A DNA stretch of 64,000 bases, from assembly GCF_000828675.1 (NCBI RefSeq), contig NZ_AP014510.1, positions 186,001 through 250,000 of the forward strand, read 5' to 3'. The position numbers and the translations under genes were made by a program. The DNA is from Thermotoga profunda AZM34c06 (lineage in GTDB: Bacteria > Thermotogota > Thermotogae > Thermotogales > DSM-5069). The notes under the pieces are model-generated. The model worked only from the letters and a program-made list of their open reading frames with translations, was not told the origin of the DNA and did not search any database. The number at the start of each line of letters is the position of its first letter. Positions within the stretch are counted from its first letter, which is position 1. Of this stretch, positions 39,343 to 48,775 are shown one piece after another.

Positions 39343-41389
39343 AACTGATGACCAAAAGTATTAAAGGTGCAAAAACTTCTGCCACAAGTGACATAACAGT
39401 GATCATTGTGTTCAATGATGGTCCAGCAGTGTCTTTAAATGGATCACCAACGGTATCACCAACAACTGCTGCCTTGTGTGCCTCTGAGCCCTTTCCGCCA
39501 TGATGTCCTTCTTCTATGAATTTCTTTGCATTGTCCCATGCACCACCTGCATTTGCCATGAACAAAGCGAAGATAATTCCAGTTACAATGCTACCAGCAA
39601 GGAAACCAGCCAAGGCTTCTTTACCAAGAAAGATTAAGGTCAATGCCGGAGCTATTATTGATAAAACGCCAGGCAAGATTAACTCTTTTAAAGCACCAGC
39701 TGTCGCTATATCAACACATTTTGCATAATCTGGTTTACTTGTTCCTTCGATGAGTCCTGGGATTTCCCTGAACTGTCTTCTGATTTCCTCAACCATCCTT
39801 TCGGAATTCCTACCTACCGCCAAGATCAGCAACGCTGAAAGCAATGGAGGCATCATCGCACCAATGAAAATACCTGCGATAACTTGTGGAGAGATCAGTT
39901 CCAAAGATTTGATATCCACCAAATGGGTATAGGCTGCAAACAAGGCTAAAACTGTCAATGCAGCAGAGCCTATTGCAAAACCTTTTGTTATGGCCTTTGA
40001 TGTGTTTCCAGCTGCATCGAGCATATCTGTCACCGCTATGACATCTTCACCAAGTCCAGATTGTTCAGCTACACCTTTTGCGTTATCAGATATCGGACCA
40101 TATGCATCAGCCGAGATGATCATACCAACAATTGAAAGCATACCAAGTGCGGCATTCGCAATACCATAGAATGGGTCAATGCCGAAAGCCTTTGCAAGGT
40201 ACCAAGAAGCGATCGTCGCAATTGAAATACACAAGATCGGCGGTACAATACTGACAAGTCCGTATGAGAAACCCGTCAGAATATTTATAGCAGTACCAGT
40301 GACAGATGCCTCGGCAACCTGTTTGGTTGGTTTTTTCTCGATTGAGGTGAAATAATCTGAAGTCAGTCCTATGGCAACACCCGCACCAAGACCTGCCAGT
40401 GTTGGTAAAAACACCCCAAGCCACTTTGAACCTTCAAGTCCAGAGAATTTGGTCACAAAAAACAGAAGAACTACAAAAATGAAACAAGTCGAAAATGTTC
40501 CCATATTGAGTGCCCTACCAGGACTTTTCTTGATAGTCCTTGTTACAAAGACAAGCCCAAGCATTGAAGCAAAAAGCCCCATCGCAGCAATTAAAAGTGG
40601 CATTGTCGTTAGAATTGCTCCACCAAGTTCTGAACCGATTATCATCGCAGCGATCACACTCGCAATATATGAATCTGTCAAATCTGCGCCCATTCCTGCA
40701 ACATCTCCAACGTTATCTCCAACATTATCTGCAATCACCGCTGGGTTTCTGGGATCATCCTCAGGTATTCCAAGTTCAACTTTTCCAACAAGATCTGCGC
40801 TTATATCTGCAGTTTTTGTATAGATACCCCCACCGGCTTTTGCAAACAATGCAAGTGCGCTCGCTCCAAAGCTAAACCCCAAAACCACATTAGAAGCATC
40901 TGAATCACTCCAACCAAAACCGACCTTGAAAACAAAAAACAATATAGCGATTCCCAAAAGCGATATCCCAACCACAAACATTCCCATAACAGCTCCACCG
41001 TAAAAAGCAACTGGAAAAGCCGCTTTGAGTCCATTTCTTGCAGATGATGCGACTCTGACGTTGGTTTCAACGGCTGCTCTCATCCCCAGATAAGCGGCAA
41101 TGGTAGTACAAATAGACCCAAATACATAAGCAATGGCCATACTCAACCCTATGGAAGGGCTTTTGATAAAACCACTCACCAAACCGATGATCACAGCCAT
41201 TATTACTACGAAAACCGCTAAAGTCTTATTCTGCCTTCTCAAATAGGCAAGTGCTCCTTCTTTGATAGCTGAAGCTATTTGTTTCATCTTCTCTGTGCCA
41301 GAGTCTTTTTTCAATACATAGGCATACAGTCCAAGTGCAAGACAGATGGAACCAATTCCTGCAGACAGAGCCAGAACAAACCAGCTCAC
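39341..41389 (-). CDS. hppA: Membrane-bound ion-translocating pyrophosphatase, predicted K+-independent
   Basis: A 682-residue protein with about 16 membrane helices that pumps H+ or Na+ with energy from pyrophosphate. The substrate site is [17 protein letters not shown] (221-237), with [24 protein letters not shown] and the late [16 protein letters not shown]. At the position that decides potassium need it reads [10 protein letters not shown] (461-470), with Lys465 and Thr468. K+-dependent members, such as the characterised Thermotoga maritima enzyme, have Ala at the Lys position. The ion pumped is not decided here. The start is GTG behind GGGGGTGA. Confidence 0.95.
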   Translation of the reverse strand: MSWFVLALSAGIGSICLALGLYAYVLKKDSGTEKMKQIASAIKEGALAYLRRQNKTLAVFVVIMAVIIGLVSGFIKSPSIGLSMAIAYVFGSICTTIAAYLGMRAAVETNVRVASSARNGLKAAFPVAFYGGAVMGMFVVGISLLGIAILFFVFKVGFGWSDSDASNVVLGFSFGASALALFAKAGGGIYTKTADISADLVGKVELGIPEDDPRNPAVIADNVGDNVGDVAGMGADLTDSYIASVIAAMIIGSELGGAILTTMPLLIAAMGLFASMLGLVFVTRTIKKSPGRALNMGTFSTCFIFVVLLFFVTKFSGLEGSKWLGVFLPTLAGLGAGVAIGLTSDYFTSIEKKPTKQVAEASVTGTAINILTGFSYGLVSIVPPILCISIATIASWYLAKAFGIDPFYGIANAALGMLSIVGMIISADAYGPISDNAKGVAEQSGLGEDVIAVTDMLDAAGNTSKAITKGFAIGSAALTVLALFAAYTHLVDIKSLELISPQVIAGIFIGAMMPPLLSALLILAVGRNSERMVEEIRRQFREIPGLIEGTSKPDYAKCVDIATAGALKELILPGVLSIIAPALTLIFLGKEALAGFLAGSIVTGIIFALFMANAGGAWDNAKKFIEEGHHGGKGSEAHKAAVVGDTVGDPFKDTAGPSLNTMITVMSLVAEVFAPLILLVIS

Positions 41390-41413
41390 AAGATCACCCC
41401 CATTTAATGTGTT

Positions 41414-42718
41414 TCAAAGAACGACTACATTCTCACCCTTTATACCAAAATTTTTTAATACATTCTTTGTGTCGAAAATTAACTCGCTATTTTCAACTAT
41501 CACACTGTAATCAATTCTCTTCTTGTGTGCAGTTGTTATTATTACTATATCAGCCCATCTGCAAAGTTCCTTAGTGAGCTTTTCTGTTTTTCTATCTCCT
41601 TCCTTGTAATAGAATTTCTCAACATATGGATCAACAACAACGACATCTGCCATATTTTTTTCAAGATGCTCGAGTACCTTTAATGCCGGTGACTCTCTGA
41701 CATCATCTATATCCCCTTTATATGCTATACCAACCAGCAATACTTTTGCACCATTCATACATTTTTTTCTTTGATTCAACAATTGCATAGCTCTATGAAC
41801 AACATATTCTGGCATATAATCGTTTATCTCTCCAGCCAATTCGATGAGTCTGGTATGGTAATCATATTCGCGCGCTTTGTAAGTTAAATAAAATGGATCG
41901 ATTGGTATACAATGTCCCCCAACACCAGGCCCTGGGTAAAACGGCATGAAACCAAATGGCTTAGTAGAAGCTGCCTCTATTACTTCCCAAATGTTTATTT
42001 TCATCTTTTCTGCGACAATAGCCATTTCATTTATAAGGGCTATGTTGACTATTCTAAAGGTATTTTCCAAGATCTTTGACATCTCTGCCTCTTTTGGTGA
42101 AGAAACGACGAAAACCGGAGCTTCAAGTACGCTCTCATAAAGTAATCTTGCAACTTCCGTTGATTTTTTCCCAACACCCCCGACGACCTTTGGAGTGTTC
42201 TTGGTTTTATAAATGAGATTTCCTGGATCTACTCTCTCCGGGCTGAAGGCAAGGTAGAAATCCTCTTCGCATTTTAAGCCTGTAGATTCGAGTATTGGTT
42301 TTACAACTTCTTCAGTCGTACCAGGATAAGTAGTAGACTCGAGTACCACGAGCATTTCTCTGTGAAGTCTTTTGGCGATGTCTTTCGCTGTATTGACAAT
42401 ATAGGTCAAATCTGGTTGCTTGAATTTATCCAACGGTGTCGGCACACATATAGTTGCCACATCACATTCTCTGAGTCTGTCAAAATCATTTGTCGCATGG
42501 AGTTTTTCTTCACTCACAAGTCTTTGCAAATCCTCTGTGACAACATCACCAATGTAATTCTGCCCACGATTGACCATGTCAACACGTCTTTTTTGGATGT
42601 CAAAACCTATCACCTTGAAACCTGCTTTTGCTTTCTCAACGGCAAGCGGTAATCCAACATATCCAAGCCCGATGACACCAACCACAGCAGATTTGTTGAG
42701 TATTTTTTCCTTCAGCAT
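41414..42718 (-). CDS. Nucleotide-sugar dehydrogenase (UDP-ManNAc/UDP-GlcNAc 6-dehydrogenase type)
   Basis: About 434 residues of the UDP-glucose/GDP-mannose dehydrogenase family. NAD-binding VGVIGLGYVGLPLAVEKAKAG opens the protein. The central domain has ESTTYPGTTEEVVKPILE and AFSPERVDPGN, and the active-site Cys is in GPGVGGHCIPIDPFYL. It makes a uronic-acid sugar nucleotide for surface polysaccharide. The length and the SPERVDPGN variant fit WecC/WbpA-type enzymes more than UDP-glucose ones. The ATG at 42718 with AAGGAGG is preferred to 42751. It overlaps the DegT gene by 7 bases. Confidence 0.9.
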   Translation of the reverse strand: MLKEKILNKSAVVGVIGLGYVGLPLAVEKAKAGFKVIGFDIQKRRVDMVNRGQNYIGDVVTEDLQRLVSEEKLHATNDFDRLRECDVATICVPTPLDKFKQPDLTYIVNTAKDIAKRLHREMLVVLESTTYPGTTEEVVKPILESTGLKCEEDFYLAFSPERVDPGNLIYKTKNTPKVVGGVGKKSTEVARLLYESVLEAPVFVVSSPKEAEMSKILENTFRIVNIALINEMAIVAEKMKINIWEVIEAASTKPFGFMPFYPGPGVGGHCIPIDPFYLTYKAREYDYHTRLIELAGEINDYMPEYVVHRAMQLLNQRKKCMNGAKVLLVGIAYKGDIDDVRESPALKVLEHLEKNMADVVVVDPYVEKFYYKEGDRKTEKLTKELCRWADIVIITTAHKKRIDYSVIVENSELIFDTKNVLKNFGIKGENVVVL

Positions 42719-43866
42719 TTTTTCGCCTCCTTGAAATATTCGTCCATACACTTTACGACATACTCTATCTCTGGTTCGGTGATTTCTGGAAAAATCGGTA
42801 AAGCAAGCACTTCCTCACATGCTTTTTCTGTATTTTGGAGTGACCCAAACTCGAAATGTGAGAAGCACTTTTGCTTGTGTAAACCCAGTGGGTAATAAAT
42901 TGCAGTTTCGACTCCTTTGCTGCTGAGATATTCTTTGAGAGATTCTCTGTGACCATCTTTCACTCTGACTACATATTGATGAAAGATACATCTGAAATCA
43001 TCATGTACTTGTGGGATCTCTAAAAGATCTAACTTAAGAGAGCTAAATAGTCCATTGTAAGTTCTTGCAATTTTTATTCTTTTCTCGTGGTATTGTTCAA
43101 GATATTTGAGTTTAACTCTTAAGATAGCCGCTTGTATTTCATCGAGTCTGCTGTTTATGCCCTCAATCTCATGAAAATATTTTTTCCTTGCACCATGAAC
43201 TCTGAAGATTTTACAGAAATCAGCTAAGTTATCATCGTTTGTCAATATCATTCCACCATCTCCGCAAGCCCCAAGATTCTTAGTTGGAAAGAAAGACAAT
43301 GTGGAGAGATCTCCTATAGAGCCACTCTTTTTAATCTCTCCATTCGAATAAATCCAGTAAGAACCAACAGACTGAGCACAATCTTCTATGATTTTTACAC
43401 CAAAATCATTCCTGATTTTTTCAAGTCTTTGTAAATCAACGGTTCTACCAAATAGATGAACGGGTATTATCGCTTTGATTTTGTCTTTTTTTGGATGGCT
43501 TTTCAGTACTTCCTCAACTTGATCAAGATCGATATTAAAGGTTTTTGGATCGATATCTACAAAGATAGGAGTAGCACCATTTCTTGTTATACAACTTGCA
43601 GTTGCAAAGAAACTGAAAGCTGTAGTTATCACATAATCTCCCTTGGATATACCAAGTGCTTTAACGGCGATATACAAAGCATCTGAACCATTTGCAACAC
43701 CTATTGCATGTTTAACTCCAAGATATGCCGACATTTCTTTTTCAAAAGCTTCGACATTTGGTCCCATGATGAATCTGCCTGAATTTAGAACATTATCAAT
43801 GGCTTGGAGCATTTCATCTCTGATTTCATGATATTGTCTTGTCACATCAAATAGCGGAACCTTCAT
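42712..43866 (-). CDS. DegT/DnrJ/EryC1 family aminotransferase
   Basis: A PLP-dependent sugar aminotransferase of about 384 residues. The PLP Lys is in LSFFPTKNLGACGDGGMI, with GVANGSDALYIAVKAL and IEDCAQSVGSYW around the cofactor pocket. The family aminates keto-sugar nucleotides for surface glycans. With the adjacent dehydrogenase it would make an amino-uronic sugar such as a 2,3-diamino uronate, by analogy with WbpE. The ATG at 43866 follows AAGGAG. The gene starts within the end of the regulator gene. Confidence 0.9.
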   Translation of the reverse strand: MKVPLFDVTRQYHEIRDEMLQAIDNVLNSGRFIMGPNVEAFEKEMSAYLGVKHAIGVANGSDALYIAVKALGISKGDYVITTAFSFFATASCITRNGATPIFVDIDPKTFNIDLDQVEEVLKSHPKKDKIKAIIPVHLFGRTVDLQRLEKIRNDFGVKIIEDCAQSVGSYWIYSNGEIKKSGSIGDLSTLSFFPTKNLGACGDGGMILTNDDNLADFCKIFRVHGARKKYFHEIEGINSRLDEIQAAILRVKLKYLEQYHEKRIKIARTYNGLFSSLKLDLLEIPQVHDDFRCIFHQYVVRVKDGHRESLKEYLSSKGVETAIYYPLGLHKQKCFSHFEFGSLQNTEKACEEVLALPIFPEITEPEIEYVVKCMDEYFKEAKKC

Positions 43867-44521
43867 AATTATCACTCCTTTTTTGTAGAAAGACTCGCCC
43901 ATCTGTTTGAATCTTGAGAACAAAAATATTCTTCATTTGCAATGATTTAGCCCTTTGTACTATCTTGTCAGCATGTCTGAACGAAGCCACAAGGACTGCA
44001 TCGTAAGAGATTTCTTTAACCTTACTTGGATTGATAACAATCACTCCATTGATGACGCTGCCTTGTTTGGAATTATCATCGTCAACAAAAGCGACGATAT
44101 TAACACTTTCACTTGCAAGAACATCAAGAAGAGTCTGTCCAACTATACCAGCGCCGTAAAGGATGACTTTTCTAAAACCTGAACTTGAAAGTTGGTCCAA
44201 AACTTCGGTAAATACCTGACGAGAATTTGAGTAAAGCCTTGCCGTTTGTCTGAGATAGCATACCGACAAATATTGCAATCTGAAGATGCCGTCTTGCGTC
44301 ATTAGATAGGACATTTTCTTCCTGTTTGGTCCTGTTTTTTTTATATATCCTTTTTGCTCAAAAGCAGAGAGATAGCGATTTACCATAGATGGGGCAATCT
44401 GAGCGACCTTTGAAAGTTGTTGCTGCGAAACAGAACCATTTGAGAGTATGGTTTTCAAAAGTATGTATTCTCTAAAAAGAGTCGAAGGTTCAAAGAAAAG
44501 ATTATCATCCATATCAATCAC
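43847..44521 (-). CDS. Winged-helix DNA-binding domain fused to a Rossmann-type domain
   Basis: A 224-residue protein in two parts. Residues 10-80 are a winged helix (REYILLKTILSNGSVSQQQLSKVAQIAPSMVNRYLSAFEQKGYIKK) like MarR-type regulators. Residues 115-205 are a nucleotide-binding Rossmann fold (KVILYGAGIVGQTLLDVL, NIVAFVDDDNSKQGSVINGV) related to the N-terminal domain of PglD-like sugar acetyltransferases and Rex-like CoA-binding domains. It starts the surface-sugar gene set and probably senses a nucleotide, coenzyme or sugar nucleotide to control it. An 11-base palindrome overlaps its promoter. Confidence 0.75.
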   Translation of the reverse strand: MIDMDDNLFFEPSTLFREYILLKTILSNGSVSQQQLSKVAQIAPSMVNRYLSAFEQKGYIKKTGPNRKKMSYLMTQDGIFRLQYLSVCYLRQTARLYSNSRQVFTEVLDQLSSSGFRKVILYGAGIVGQTLLDVLASESVNIVAFVDDDNSKQGSVINGVIVINPSKVKEISYDAVLVASFRHADKIVQRAKSLQMKNIFVLKIQTDGRVFLQKRSDNYEGSAI

Positions 44522-44538
44522 TCACTGAGTGAATTATA
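44522..44538 (-). promoter_or_regulatory. TATAAT box with adjoining palindrome
   Basis: On the reverse strand TATAAT (44538-44533) is followed at once by TCACTCAGTGA (44532-44522), a perfect odd-length palindrome ending one base before the start codon at 44521. The -35 region is not convincing. If the -10 is real the mRNA would be almost leaderless, and the palindrome would cover the transcription start, a good place for an autoregulatory operator. Confidence 0.45.
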
Positions 44539-44575
44539 CTACAACAACTAAACAAATTCCTAAAAATCAAAAAAA

Positions 44576-45811
44576 TCAGAAAACAAGAAAATAGAGCCAG
44601 TAAACCAATACATTTAAGACAGTAACAACAAATCCCACTTTAAAAAATTCCATAAATGTGAGATGTACATCTTCTTTCTCGGCATTCTGGACTATGATCA
44701 CATTACTTGCCGCACCGAGAATCGTGAGATTGCCAGCTATCGTACTACCAGCGGCAAGAGCACAGAGAATCAGATTGCTTGCGCCTTTGAAGAAAGTCAA
44801 AAACAGTGCAACAAAAGGAACATTAGAGATAAATTGACTAACACCAACACTCGCTAAAAGTATCTGTGGGATGCTGGAAAAGTTTATGAAAGAAACATAT
44901 TTCTGGAAAAATCCGCAGTTCCATACGGCTTGCATTGTAATAAACATCGAAACAAAAAAGACAATTGTTGCCCAATCTATTGACTTTAAAATCTTGAATC
45001 TTTTGTCACTGAACAAAACAACAGGCAGCGCGGCTATTATCGAAATATAACTGAGTTTTAAGATCTCCTGACCAAAAAAAGTGCCAATTATTCTCATAGC
45101 CACGAGTACCAGAAGCACAATTAAAGAAATCTTTGATACACGCGAGAGTTTCTTATCCATTGAAATATCAATCGAATGTTCTATTTCGTCATCACCAAAT
45201 GATTTTCTGTACAGTAATTTGATGACAAGATATGTCACAAACATATTCACAATTGTTGGGATGAATAGATATTCCGCAAAAACAACAAAAGGACCTTTCA
45301 TTTGGCTCCCGAGAGCTATCAAGAGATTTTGCGGGTTCCCAATTGGACTTGTAACACTACCAATGGTCACGCCAAAGGCAAGAGCGAGTAACAAAACCTT
45401 AGGATCCATCTTGTGTTTTCTTGCCAGATAAATCATCAACGGTGTTCCAACAACGGCAACTGTATCATTCATCAAAAGAGCTGAAAGAAACCCACTAACG
45501 AATATGACCAATAAGAGCAAGTTGGAAGAATTTTTTGCCTTTCTGAAGATCAGATAAGAAAGGTGATATAAATACCCACTTTCTCTCATTGCCTCTCCAA
45601 TGATGAACATACCAATCAAAAAGATAATCACGTCAAAATTTATTGAAAACAAAGCATCTTTGACGCTGATTTGCTTGGTTAATATCAAAAACAAAGCGGC
45701 GCCAGTCATAACCTGCCATATTTTAAAAGTTATTTTTCCGATTCTTCTAATTGCAATGAGAACAAAAACAACTAATATAACTATCAAAGGTAGACTCAAG
45801 TGCAACACCAA
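44576..45811 (-). CDS. SLC13/ArsB-type anion or sodium transporter
   Basis: A 411-residue membrane protein with about ten to eleven helices. GVTIGSVTSPIGNPQNLLI and MNDTVAVVGTPLMIYLARKH are the family hairpin signatures of the CitMHS/ArsB/NhaD ion-transporter superfamily, and AAGSTIAGNLTILGAASNVIIV is the second one. No arsenic genes are adjacent. The substrate is open. The TTG at 45811 has no good ribosome site. TTG/GTG codons just inside are alternatives, and a TAAAAT box about 10 bases upstream would make the message leaderless. Confidence 0.8.
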   Translation of the reverse strand: MVLHLSLPLIVILVVFVLIAIRRIGKITFKIWQVMTGAALFLILTKQISVKDALFSINFDVIIFLIGMFIIGEAMRESGYLYHLSYLIFRKAKNSSNLLLLVIFVSGFLSALLMNDTVAVVGTPLMIYLARKHKMDPKVLLLALAFGVTIGSVTSPIGNPQNLLIALGSQMKGPFVVFAEYLFIPTIVNMFVTYLVIKLLYRKSFGDDEIEHSIDISMDKKLSRVSKISLIVLLVLVAMRIIGTFFGQEILKLSYISIIAALPVVLFSDKRFKILKSIDWATIVFFVSMFITMQAVWNCGFFQKYVSFINFSSIPQILLASVGVSQFISNVPFVALFLTFFKGASNLILCALAAGSTIAGNLTILGAASNVIIVQNAEKEDVHLTFMEFFKVGFVVTVLNVLVYWLYFLVF

Positions 45812-45892
45812 CAGATATTTTATGGGTTAAAATCCCTATTTTGGATTAAATTGAAGTTTTAGAAAGGTAACTTTTCAAATAGGTACGAGAAA

Positions 45893-47689
45893 TTATTTTG
45901 GTGATACTGCCGTTTTCTCGATATAAGAATTGAGTATATGTTTGGAATTTTCTATCTGTTGAACGGCAATTTTGTAACCATCAAGGCATTCATAGTATGG
46001 TAAGATATGACCATCAATAGAATTAAAACCCAAACTGTTTTGAATAATCCCGTCATTTGACACCTCAAAATATCTTGTATCATCGATAAATGATCCATCT
46101 GGTAGATGATACCTCAAGGCTACAAAACCATTTTTTGAATTGACCAGATCCTTGCCAAGGGTTATTATTTTCTCATCTTGTATGCCCAAAATGTTGAGTA
46201 CAGTGGGTAAAAAATCGATCTGTCCTCCCACTGTTTTGATTTCTTCCTCTATTTTTGAACCAGGTATGTGAACAACCAACGGTATGTTCATGGCATCTTT
46301 GTATTTATAATCTATTTTGAAAAACTTCGAAACGTCATCTTTTGCCTCTTTATTGAAAGGATACAGTCCCGCGTGATCACCATAGAGTATTACGATAGAT
46401 TTCTCATACAACCCCGCTTGCTTTAATTTTTCAATGAATCTACCCAGAGCATAATCTGCATAATGTACAGCCTGAAGATAATTACCAAAAATACTTCCTT
46501 GATGCTCTGGTAAAAGCTCTAAACTTTTCAATTGATCTGGAATTATGAAAGGTGTATGACTCGAGATAGTTACCAAAAAAGATAAGAACGGCTGTGGGTA
46601 GTTCTTCAAGATATCGGTAGCTTGTTCAAAAAAAGAAAGATCGTTCAACCCCATACCAAACACCAAATCTTGATCGAGTTCCTCAAGGCTTATAAAGTCC
46701 TCGAAACCAAGGTGTGGGTAGATTTTCTCTCGATTCCAAAACCACCCTACATTACCATGCATGGCAAGTGTGTGAAAGCCTTTTTCTTTCAAGATTCTGG
46801 GAAGTGCGTAAAAATCTATATCATCATACTTCTCGTAAGCCACTTCTTCTCCTGGAATATGCAGAGACACCAGAGATACAAATTCAGCATCGGCTGTGTT
46901 TCCTGCCCCAGTTTGTTGATAATAATTACTAAAGTAAATAGAATCTCTGTGTACCAATTTGTTCAGATTTGGTGTGACTTCTTGTCCATTGTACTTCATG
47001 TCCACCAAGAAGTTCTGAAAAGATTCAAGCTGAATAACTATAACATTCCTATTAGCACCGATTGCCCAGTACTTTTTCTTTGAAACTTGTTGAGAGTCTA
47101 TCCGAACAGCTGAAGATGCCTCTTGTTTTGATTTGGCGAACAAGTTGGCGATATCATATGCATGATAAGCAATCAGACCATACCTATTAAAAACCTGACT
47201 CGATTTGAGTTTTTCAGCCACAAGGGGTGTAATGGCAAAGATTCCGCAGAGTAGTACAGTAGTGAAAACCCACCTTGGCGTTTCGTGAACTATCCCTCTG
47301 ATAGACAGATATCTTTTTCTGTCGAATATTCCAATTGGTATTAGATCTATCACGAATAATATAGAAAAAAAGTTGGTGAAATATTTTATATTTGTACCGA
47401 GTTTACCCACCTGTGGTAATAGGATGAGTTGTCTTACAGATGGCAGGGTTCCAAAGTTTTGAAAATAGAGAAAATCAGCGAATAACACTGCAGACAAGAT
47501 ACAGTACAGCCCAAAACCCCATTCTTTGATGATAAAGGTGAACAAAAAAAATAATAGAAAAACCCAACCTACAGTACCAAGTACTGTGGAAAGCTTGAAT
47601 ACACCAGGTATCGTGATATAGAAAATGCAAATCTTTAAAATACTGAGCATCGATAAAAACAGCATATAGTTTTGAGTGCTTTTGAGCAA
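45893..47689 (-). CDS. LTA synthase-like phosphoglycerol transferase (sulfatase fold)
   Basis: A 598-residue protein with about five N-terminal membrane helices (to about residue 170) and an extracytoplasmic sulfatase-type domain. It has the LtaS metal/catalytic residues: Glu in VIQLESFQNF, Thr in QTGAGNTADAEFVSL, and Asp-His in LYGDHAGLY. LtaS moves glycerol-phosphate from phosphatidylglycerol. Thermotogae are not known for lipoteichoic acid, so the acceptor may be a membrane sugar lipid or a glycan. The TTG at 47689 has GGAGGT 6 bases ahead. Confidence 0.85.
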   Translation of the reverse strand: MLKSTQNYMLFLSMLSILKICIFYITIPGVFKLSTVLGTVGWVFLLFFLFTFIIKEWGFGLYCILSAVLFADFLYFQNFGTLPSVRQLILLPQVGKLGTNIKYFTNFFSILFVIDLIPIGIFDRKRYLSIRGIVHETPRWVFTTVLLCGIFAITPLVAEKLKSSQVFNRYGLIAYHAYDIANLFAKSKQEASSAVRIDSQQVSKKKYWAIGANRNVIVIQLESFQNFLVDMKYNGQEVTPNLNKLVHRDSIYFSNYYQQTGAGNTADAEFVSLVSLHIPGEEVAYEKYDDIDFYALPRILKEKGFHTLAMHGNVGWFWNREKIYPHLGFEDFISLEELDQDLVFGMGLNDLSFFEQATDILKNYPQPFLSFLVTISSHTPFIIPDQLKSLELLPEHQGSIFGNYLQAVHYADYALGRFIEKLKQAGLYEKSIVILYGDHAGLYPFNKEAKDDVSKFFKIDYKYKDAMNIPLVVHIPGSKIEEEIKTVGGQIDFLPTVLNILGIQDEKIITLGKDLVNSKNGFVALRYHLPDGSFIDDTRYFEVSNDGIIQNSLGFNSIDGHILPYYECLDGYKIAVQQIENSKHILNSYIEKTAVSPK

Positions 47690-47804
47690 AACGATACCTC
47701 CATTAAGGATTATACAACCACTGAATTTGTCAATTTCAAAGATTCTTTACAGAAACAAGCCATAAAGCACATCGCATTTATGGGATAGTGAGAAGATTAT
47801 CAAT

Positions 47805-47834
47805 ATGACAACCTATAAGGCATAGCGGTATAAT
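47805..47834 (+). promoter_or_regulatory. Promoter-like sequence in the non-coding region
   Basis: ATGACA (47805-47810), an 18-base spacer and TATAAT (47829-47834) on the forward strand. No gene starts soon after it. A forward terminator lies at 48541. It could drive an untranslated RNA across the scar or be a relic. Confidence 0.35.
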
Positions 47835-48147
47835 GAGCTGTTAATAATCCCATTCCCTTTAGGGGATTTGGAAGTTTCAAGATGAACAATAATCAAGCTT
47901 GTTCCAAAAATAAAACTCTCTCATAACAAAAACCCAGCTTTAGTGAATAAGACAAAAGTAACTTGAAGTTATACTCAACAAAGTTCTGTTATAGCGATGA
48001 ATAGCAAAGTACATTGAGTTTTCTACACCAAAGTATCATCAGAAAGGCAAAAACAAGAAATTGTTACAAACAAAAAATCGTATACTATATAATGGAAGGC
48101 GCCAACCAGGATCCTGGGGAAATACCCCATCGTATATTGCCATAGGT

Positions 48148-48413
48148 CTAATCTTTTGGGTAAATCCTTATTTGTATTGAAAAATCAAATACTTCGATTT
48201 TATACATCAATGTCTTTGAATACTTCACCTTTCGACAGAGCCATCTACACTTTAGAGCAGCAGACAGGACAGGTCCACTAAAATGTCTATGCACCTCTGT
48301 CTTTAACCATCCTATTTTTGGTAGTTTTATAAGGTTCTTTCCAAAATCCATTTGAATTTAGGTTTTCCATGAATTTTATTCTTTAGCCAGTCCTCAAGAG
48401 TTTTTTCTTGATG
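48148..48413 (-). pseudogene. Fragment of an IS200/IS605-type TnpB (OrfB)
   Basis: The reverse strand encodes LIKLPKIGWLKTEVHRHFSG, which follows the TnpB pattern IKLPKxGWVKxRxHR. In another frame just upstream it encodes EDWLKNKIHGKPKFKW, matching the GxPKFK stretch that precedes it in TnpB. One frameshift joins the two. Only about 85 residues survive, with no catalytic RuvC residues or zinc finger. It is a dead relic of an IS605-group element, whose right end may be the hairpins at 48106-48129. Confidence 0.65.
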
Positions 48414-48540
48414 TTAGCAAGCAATGACTTCTACTCCAAAAATACTCTTTCTATACGTAGAAGCAGGAAGCTAAACCTTAAACTGAAATATTGTCGTTTA
48501 CAAAATTGGGAAAAGTCAATACAAAACCTTCTTTTTTTCT

Positions 48541-48566
48541 AAGGCAGGCAAAAGCCTGCCTTTTTT
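48541..48566 (+). terminator. Rho-independent terminator (forward)
   Basis: A perfect 9-bp stem AAGGCAGGC/GCCTGCCTT with loop AAAA, ending in a run of six or more T. No forward gene lies upstream for 25 kb of mostly reverse-strand genes, so what it ends is unclear. Confidence 0.75.
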
Positions 48567-48775
48567 CAATTTAACACATAACTGTGGATGAATTGCATTT
48601 GCAATCGTGATTCCTGACATTTTCTAAATAGATAAGCCTTGTGCGTTGATCTATTCCAAATTCTCTGAAGAGTATAGCATTGCGTAAAAGATATAACTTT
48701 GCCATTCATCACTATTCGATAAAGATAGTGTGCTTTCTGGCAAATATTTATGTAAAATTAAATTGAGGTGAAATT

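Larger units (their letters stand above)
47690..48775. other. 1.1-kb non-coding region with mobile-element scar
   Basis: No intact gene. From left: a forward promoter-like pair (47805-47834), a 12-base palindrome CCAGGATCCTGG (48106-48117) overlapping a second hairpin TGGGG-AAATA-CCCCA (48115-48129), a decayed reverse-strand TnpB fragment (48148 to about 48413), and a forward terminator (48541-48566). About 200 bases before the phosphoketolase start show nothing clear. The whole looks like an eroded insertion. Confidence 0.6.

Noticed and set aside
1-47689. Many open frames of 60-150 codons opposite the listed genes
   Set aside because: They lie fully inside well-supported genes, lack ribosome sites and show no family features.
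47709-47733. TTGACA and TATAAT before the LtaS-like gene as a promoter
   Set aside because: The spacer is only 13 bases, too short for the usual housekeeping promoter.
48148-48351. A 67-codon open frame as a real small gene
   Set aside because: Its sequence continues TnpB homology across a frameshift and lacks the catalytic part. It is a relic.
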